Part shown: one piece after another, positions 58,241-64,000 of the stretch
Position numbering within the stretch: the stretch's first letter is position 1
Layout of the letters: the number at the start of each line of letters is the position of its first letter
From: Mesodorylaimus sp. YZB2_4
Lineage: Eukaryota; Nematoda; Enoplea; Dorylaimida; Dorylaimidae
Assembly (NCBI GenBank): GCA_030248295.1
Contig: JASANH010001724.1
Location: forward strand, 496,001 to 560,000
Direction of reading: 5' to 3'
Length of the DNA: 64,000 nucleotides
Translations under genes and position numbers: made by a program
Notes under the pieces: model-generated
What the model was told of the DNA's origin: nothing
The model's input: the letters and a program-made list of their open reading frames with translations, nothing else
Database searches by the model: none

Positions 58241-58655
58241 AACGGGATTAAGAGGGGATGGGGATAAGGGGATCAGGTATCGGGATTATGCTAATAATAA
58301 CGATATGCATAAGCATGGTATACTCTGATCCATCATATCTGCGATGAAGGAGTAGCGATGAAGAGGCAACAGCAACATCGGCTCAAATCGATAATGATAG
58401 CAACACTGATTTCATTCAGCCTCGGTAACCTTGCTGGACGCGTATCGAAACAGCAAATGTACTCAATTTCAGCTGATTTATAATGACTGAAACTCGACCT
58501 GATAAAAAGCTCAAAAAAAACCTGGATGACTAGTGAGGAAAACAAACTAATCTGCTTCGTGTGTGCAAATTTGCAATGTACGACCTCAAAAAAAAATCCC
58601 GATCCCGATCGGGCTTGCCCTGATTCCGACCTGGAAAAAGGTGATCCCAACCTGT
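58241..58655. repeat. Inverted short-word element (GGGAT/ATCCC)
   Basis: The left end has GGGATTAAGAGGGGATGGGG words; the right end (58590-58650) has AAAAATCCCGATCCCGATC followed by further inverse words. A-tracts sit beside the word runs. Same build as the GAACC and TGACC elements. Confidence 0.5.
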
Positions 58656-58799
58656 CCCTAGAGGTGACCAGCTCTCACGGCAGGCTCCTTGTGTCTTCCC
58701 TGGGAGCACCTCCACACGAGGGCATACTGGGTGAGAAGGGGTTTTAGGCTTAACGATTAGCTTGGGGACCTTCCAGAGTGGTGTTCGAGGACAGTTTTC

Positions 58800-58985
58800 C
58801 AATGCTCTGCTTCTTTGGTAGGCGTCCACCATTTGTCAGTAGCAGGGGTGTCGCAGAGCCAGGCGTCCAAAGCCAGCAACGAGCTACTAAAGTGCCGTTC
58901 TCCGTCGGAATAGAACCTCGGCCTCCTAGCCAGGGTTGCGGGCCACCAGGGCGGATCAACGGCTTGACCAGCTGAGCCATCGCCT
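58800..58985 (-). repeat. tRNA-derived SINE
   Basis: On the minus strand a perfect A box TGGCTCAGCTGG lies at 58979-58968 and a near-perfect B box GGTTCTATTCC at 58917-58907, 50 bp apart. The tail beyond has no tRNA fold. It is most likely a SINE head. Confidence 0.6.
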
Positions 58986-59539
58986 TCCAACTTTTCCCGT
59001 ACGGATCAGATGCCAAACTAGACTAGTGCCTTGTTCATCCATAGTGAAAAGTGCAGCGACAACTGAAAATTAACACCGACAAACAATAAAAGTTGTGCAA
59101 ATCAACCATCCAACTCGATTACTGCGTTAGCGCCACATTCCGCATAGAAGCAGACATCCCTGGTTTGTGATATAAGCAGAACGGTGCACATAGACTTGCG
59201 TTCATTTTGCCTGAAAAATCGACACAGAGCAGGAAAGGCAGTTTGTTCACGGACTTGCGCGCATGATGCGGCAAAACGGACAGCGCAGTTGAATTCAGCA
59301 TGCGTGTGGAGTAAAGGAGTAAATAGTATGCTTAACTCAAAAGTGGCAAAATGTGACTTCTCCTTTTTGCACCGGGGCTTTCCTTTCAATTTACAATATA
59401 ACGTGGTGCTGCAAGTGCGAGATTTATTCACTCGACGTCTGTATTCTCCTTCCAGCATGGTCTAGCGCCTCGGACGCGGCTGATCGTGAGCTGAGGCCTT
59501 CTAGATGGAACGACAACAAAAATTTTTCACTCTCCCAGG
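58986..59539. other. No gene recognised
   Basis: Opposing frames (59102-59458 -, 59184-59465 +) without recognised motifs. Confidence 0.4.
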
Positions 59540-60700
59540 GGCGTATAATATGATGTCGTACGCCAAGCGGGGGGGGGGGGGGGGTTGGATCAGGCAAAAT
59601 ACGACGTCGTTTATGCATTGGAAATTCCAAGGTTATACTGCCGCCTGTACAGACGCTGATCACGGTCAGCAGGTCCTGCAATTGGTCCCAAGCCCACCCA
59701 GACCCACTGGGTGTTTGGTTGGGTTGGGCGTTATGTCCATGGGGATGGGTTTGGGTTGGGTGGACCAGTAAATTTTCAGGCTGGGTAGGATCAAAAAGCC
59801 AAACCTAGATAAACCCAAGGTTTTTTAAATCTCGGCAAATTACGCCTCCCGCGGATTCAATTGAAACTGTACAAAATATTTTTCAGTGATTTATTCTAAA
59901 TGATAGAAGAATAAAAATTTTTCGGGTGTTTGACCTTTGGCTACGAAAAATTAAAACTGAAGATATGTAGCAACAAAGTTGGGTTGGGTTTGGGTTCAAT
60001 CTATACAAATTACGTGGGGCTAGGTTTCAGGTGGATGTGGCCCTCGAGGGTCAAGCCTTGGGTTCGCTGGGGTGTGGTTGGGTTAGGTTGGGTCAAATTT
60101 TTGATCGCATGCAGGTCTTGGACGCTCACCCTCTACAAGCACGTGGGTCTTTGGCGTCCACGAATGTACTTCAAAATTTTTGAACGCTTCAGAAAATTCT
60201 ATCTTTGCAATCTCAAAAACCAATTCTGATTGGGAGATCAAAGTAAGAATCCCAAATACGCTCGCTACTTATAAGGAAACATCGCCCGTCAAGTCGAACT
60301 TCACAAAACCAAAAGTTGTAGTAGTACCAACAGTAGTGTAGTTTGTTCCTAGGTGCAAAAGTAAGGTCTGTGGAAAATATTGGAGGCGTCTGGCCAATCG
60401 GTCAGTAGAGGTCAGCGCCTGAAGTCATAGAAGTAGAGAAAAGTAGTGAGTAAGTAGTGAGGAGCCCGAGAATTGAGAAAAACGTGCATGGTCCTTTCCA
60501 AACTGGATTTTTGGGTTTAAGGCTTCGAGTTTAAGCTTTCAACACTCGGATTTGGTGCTTTGTCCTCAGAAAATCCAAAAAAGAAAGCTTCAAAAATTTC
60601 GCGAAAATGTTGGCGCCGATCAATTAACCAGGCGCCTTACATTTTCCACTGAGCTTTTTTTGCACCTAGACACACATTGCAATTTTTGGTTTTTCCAAGT
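59540..60700 (+). repeat. Dispersed repeat, contiguous copy (parts A and B)
   Basis: 59540-60275 matches 3585-4375 and 60286-60640 matches 2010-2330. Here the two parts adjoin, so this is the more complete copy, about 1.1 kb. It contains GGGTTGGGTTT words and a long G-run near 59570. No coding. Confidence 0.7.
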
Positions 60701-60848
60701 TCGACTTGACGGCTGGAGATATTTCCTTGTTAGTTGATCAGCTTGAATAGCGCTTAGGCAGTCTAAAGGTCCACCAAATTTGGTATTAGAAGCTGAGCGT
60801 GATGTTGGATTTTTCATAAAAGAATACCCTTACGTTACGGTTACATGT

Positions 60849-60925
60849 TTGGCGTGTTAAAGCGTCTGCCCTCTCACGCTGGGTACGCACTTAGAAAGGA
60901 CGGTTCGACTCCCGTCTCGGTTAAA
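60849..60925 (+). repeat. tRNA-like repeat (CTCTCACGCTGGGT family)
   Basis: Contains GCGTCTGCCCTCTCACGCTG and a perfect B box GGTTCGACTCC at 60902-60912. The arms do not form a good cloverleaf. Confidence 0.5.
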
Positions 60926-61201
60926 GACATAATTGCTAAACTATGCGTTCCTTAGCCACTGAGTGCGCTGTACAGTATAGTGCTTGGCAATGATAAAGTA
61001 TGACATTGGCTTCAGGTTTGTTTCTTTATTGATTTAGCTTCGAATTCTATGTCAACGCCGACGGGAGAAGCCTCGTCCTTCCTAGTTTGCGACAATAAAG
61101 TTTACTATATTACAAAACGCGAGTGAATGAAGCAGCAATTAGGAAAAGAATCAAGTGTTCCATCCTTTCACTCCTAGCACTGCTAGTGCATGGAAGTTTT
61201 T

Positions 61202-61647
61202 TCAAATCACCTGTTTGATATCGACAGTCGTCACAAAATCTTGAACGACAAAGACAAGAAGAACCATCATAAGTGTGGTTTTACGGTTTGTGTGGTTTAG
61301 TTTACGATTTAGTGTGGTTTGTGGTTTAAGTGTGGTGTGGTATCCCGAACTAGAAACTAACATTGATCTTTGGCCGTAAAATAACATCTCACAATAAAAG
61401 CTTACCTGTATCAAGAGCATCTGTAGTTTTGGTACACGCACCCTGTAATGCGCTGTTTGGACAAGATGTTGTTTGATCATTGCTCAAAGCACTGCTGCAA
61501 GACGCACCAAACACAGTAGCTCCGAATACTGTAAAAAGGGACAAAGAAATATTATTCCAACGGCAAATAGCCGCTAACAATAGCAATAGCTAGCTTACCA
61601 AGAACCCAGAGCAGCACATAAACGGTTAATGAACTGAAGAACTTCAT
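61202..61647 (-). CDS. Small secreted peptide, three exons, 69 residues
   Basis: Exons on the minus strand are 61599-61647, 61406-61528 and 61202-61239, with GT-AG introns (donors GTAAGC, acceptors TTTTTACAG and GTTCAAG) and matching phases. The product starts with a signal peptide (MKFFSSLTVYVLLWVL, continuing VFGATVFG) and a short mature part with three cysteines (ASCSSALSN, TTSCPNS, GACTKTT). It ends VDIKQVI. AATAAA lies at 61030-61025, about 170 bp after the stop. No similarity is recognised; it could be an effector, antimicrobial or signalling peptide. Intron 2 contains an array of GTGTGGTTT words at 61270-61340. The last exon could instead end at a donor (CAG-GTGATT) and continue. Confidence 0.55.
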
Positions 61648-62218
61648 CTTCAAGACACAAAAGATTTGAGTTTGATTGCAAGCGCCCCTCGATATAGTTA
61701 GCAAGGCTATAGCTATCTCGTTATCACATCGCTATTGATAAAGCTAAAGGCACAAAACGTTCTGATAAGAAGCTAGTGGGTCAGAGTTTATGCAAACATT
61801 CTGGGCGTTGGTAATGTTTGCAAAAGAGCCTGCAGAGGCTGCAATAAAAGAGAACTAAAGCGATAACAAATTTTTTTGATAAACCTAGTGATTAATTCGT
61901 TTTTGATTAACTGATGATTAAACTGATTTTTCAGCTTCCTAGTGCCTGATATCACTTGACTGCATATGCCATTTCTAGTAAACAAATTTTTGAAAACACA
62001 AGTAAGCAAACACAGTAAGCATTTTAGTATACGTCAATTTCGTGTATGAGTTAATTATCACCGTAATTGGCATACAAGAGTGAAATGGCGCAACTACGAA
62101 GGGAGTCGGCGCATGGATACTTCAGAAGCCATAGAGAAAGAGCCATCATCTATAACGGACTCATAGTAAAAACAGACCTATTACCGGATGAAGCTATAAC
62201 CGCATCGCATCGAAAATA
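61648..62218. other. No gene recognised
   Basis: Region between the small secreted gene and the 7TM pseudogene, on opposite strands. No TATA box with a following exon is evident. Confidence 0.4.
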
Positions 62219-63189
62219 AACGTTCCTGGAACCGATATTACCGTTGCTGTGCAATGCATCATAATTTCGGCTGGTGGTCTAACCGTGAACGGAATTCCTA
62301 TCCTAACTGTAGTATTAAACAAGGAATTATGTGAAAAAGATTACACAGTTTTTATTCTGACCCGAACACTAATTGATTTCGTCAATGCGCTAATTTTGGG
62401 GGCATTGCAGCCATTAGCCATCCTGACAACCTCATACTCGTCAACTTTGTGTTCCGCAGTCGGCTTTATTCAGCCTGGAATGGCTTTAGCATCTGTTTAT
62501 ACGGAACCGCTCCTTGCTTGCAATCGATACTTCTCAATTTTTCACAAATATTTTTACGAAAGACTCTTCACTGCGCGCATCGTCTACTTGATGTGTTTCA
62601 GCACTTTAATCCTGGGCTTTCTATCAGTCGCTGTGTATCTGCTTACCAACAGCACAGGAAGGATTGAGGGTTTCTTCTGCTCGGTCAGACTTTTAACTAA
62701 CACGATTTTATTATCTCTGTTGAGTGCATCCATTATGGTGGTAGGATTAGGCCTCGTTTCTTTCTTTAATTCTAGAAAATACTGCTTACTGAACGCGTAC
62801 GCTAGCCAACCAATGACTAACAGTCAAAAGACACAACTACAGAGTGACCGCGAAATTCTAAGGTTTATTTGCATGGCTACTTTGTACCTGTCGCCTACGA
62901 ATCTGTCTCTCTAATTGCTGTTTATGTGGAAATGGTTATTCCTAATATGGCAGCATATGTTTTGTGCGCGTTTCTAACCCCTTTCCTTCTAACTTTTATA
63001 GTAAATCCAGCGCTTTGTATTTGGATGATACGACCGATCAGGAAAGAGCTCAAGAAAAGAATTTCTCGGACTGTTAGTGCGGAACAAACTGCAGCAGCAC
63101 CTGTCGGTGCATTGTTTCATGCCAAGCAACAGACTTCAGGTTCTGCAATGCTGAGGCGACATGAAACCCAGCGTGTTTCAGTGTTTTGA
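62219..63189 (+). pseudogene. Broken 7TM receptor, paralogue of 34021-34896
   Basis: The sequence aligns along its whole length with the receptor at 34.0 kb: NVPGTDITVAVQCIIIS, LNKELCEKDYTVFIL, LLACNRYFSIFHKY, SQPMTNSQKTQLQSDRE and RPIRKELKKRI. Two defects are visible. The codon matching the partner's ATG is ATA (62216-62218), with a stop 27 bp upstream and no nearby in-frame ATG. One base is missing in the T-run at 62881, after FICMAT, which shifts the rest into another frame and ends the first frame at 62914. The tail is longer than in the partner (about 30 extra residues). Read as a pseudogene unless the base loss is a sequencing error and an upstream exon exists. Confidence 0.75.
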
Positions 63190-64000
63190 AAAATTGCGCT
63201 TTTTGTGCTCCAATAATTTGAAGCAATCTTTATGTAAACGTTATGTATGGTATGTGTGACACAGAGTATATATGATCTTCTACTAATTAAAAGTGGGACA
63301 CCCTTGGGGTGTTTTGCTTTTACGTACAAATGCTTTTTTGAAGCTGGATTAGTGACATGCCATTTTCATGCACTTGTGTACAAGTACGTTCTCGTGCAAG
63401 GACACTTCATTCCCACTAGGCTGGCTGGCTTCAGCGAGCTAGTGTTCCGCTGCCTGTGTGCTGCTGCGTGGCAAAGGCTATTGGCACTGGCTCTCACATC
63501 AGACCCCATCAAAATTTTATCGGCCCTGGGCCTATATTCAAAAATTATATTCACTGCTCCACGACTGCGCAACGCCAGCCGCTTGATGTGCTATCAAACC
63601 GAAACAATCCCGGTTTGGTTCCACGTCTTTTGGCTCGGTTCGGTTCAGTTTTCGAGAACTGAACCGATTTGCTTGTGAGCCTGCAGTACACCAGTGGATC
63701 TCTGGCTGGTGACTGGTATCCTCGTTTTAATGAAAACTATGCTTTGATATTTCTTTGGGAAGTTAATCAGTACGACGTTGAATTTCCCTGATCTATAATT
63801 ACTCGTGTAACCTGGCATGACCACTTTTCATTTCATATCACTTTGGCAAGCGGTAATCTAACAATTCACCAAACTGGTATTCCATCTCCAACGAAGCAGC
63901 AAGATTGATTCTCAGGGAGATATTGTAAAACGTAAAGCATGGTCATCGGCGACCAGCATTTGGAATTGACAAGTTCCATCTCGGGCTGAGAACATCTCTC
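63190..64000. other. No gene recognised; GAACC/GGTTC words at 63595-63670
   Basis: CCGGTTTGGTTCC and CTCGGTTCGGTTCAG are followed by GAACTGAACCGA, a small member of the word family at 45.9-46.6 kb. Overlapping frames have no recognised motif. Confidence 0.4.

Noticed and set aside
14380..60925. Three CTCTCACGCTGGGT loci as tRNA-Glu or tRNA-Val genes
   Set aside because: The anticodon stems do not pair, variable regions are too long, and the three copies differ in length; they behave like a SINE family.
1..64000. CRISPR arrays, operons or bacterial-type promoters
   Set aside because: Spliced genes, TATA-type promoters and animal gene families show this is nuclear animal DNA; no regular spaced repeats with unique spacers occur.

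Overview
The window is nuclear DNA of an invertebrate animal. Genes are split by short GT-AG introns (mostly about 55-850 bp), there are rhodopsin-like chemoreceptor genes without introns, and the spaces between genes are full of decayed repeats. The 7TM genes look most like the nematode Srsx chemoreceptor class (a K-x-LRSK-like motif after TM1, DRV-LAT after TM3). I therefore favour a nematode or a close ecdysozoan outside the well-known model clades, but the phylum is an inference.

Layout. 1-4.6 kb: repeats only. 4.65-6.4 kb: a divergent DEG/ENaC channel gene on the + strand, three exons, one frame break. 6.5-9.2 kb: a foldback-like repeat, a direct repeat and LINE fragments. 10-24 kb: three Srsx-like receptor genes on the - strand, each with a TATA box 60-95 bp before its start; the first two are almost identical through their middle. 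A decayed gag fragment lies between them (12.1-12.8 kb). 23.8-25.2 kb: a direct duplication of the region upstream of the third receptor, with a perfect 54-bp palindrome between the copies. 26.7-27.9 kb: an inverted-repeat element. 29.2-31.1 kb: a six-exon gene (- strand) for a secreted, ferroxidase-competent ferritin. 34.0-34.9 kb: a 7TM receptor of a second family; a broken paralogue of it sits at 62.2-63.2 kb. 35-42 kb: no recognisable gene. 42.0-43.9 kb: a complete eight-exon 3-hydroxyanthranilate 3,4-dioxygenase gene of the kynurenine/NAD pathway. 44.5-48 kb: several inverted-repeat and short-word elements. 48.3-49.3 kb: an extreme T/C-rich tract that is probably a sequence or assembly artefact. 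49.29-55.81 kb: a young LTR retrotransposon (- strand) with two 354-bp LTRs, a glycine-tRNA primer site and one 1532-codon Gag-protease frame, but no reverse transcriptase or integrase. 56-64 kb: MITE, tRNA-like repeats, a possible secreted-protein gene, a short three-exon secreted-peptide gene (61.2-61.65 kb) and the 7TM pseudogene.

The genes do not form a pathway. The window reads as an environment-facing gene neighbourhood (chemoreceptors, a sodium-channel-family gene, a secreted iron store, a tryptophan-catabolism enzyme) in a repeat-rich background. The most unusual features are the Gag-protease-only element, the near-identical receptor pair, and many small repeats that share one architecture (degenerate short words linked by A/T tracts) while each uses a different word.
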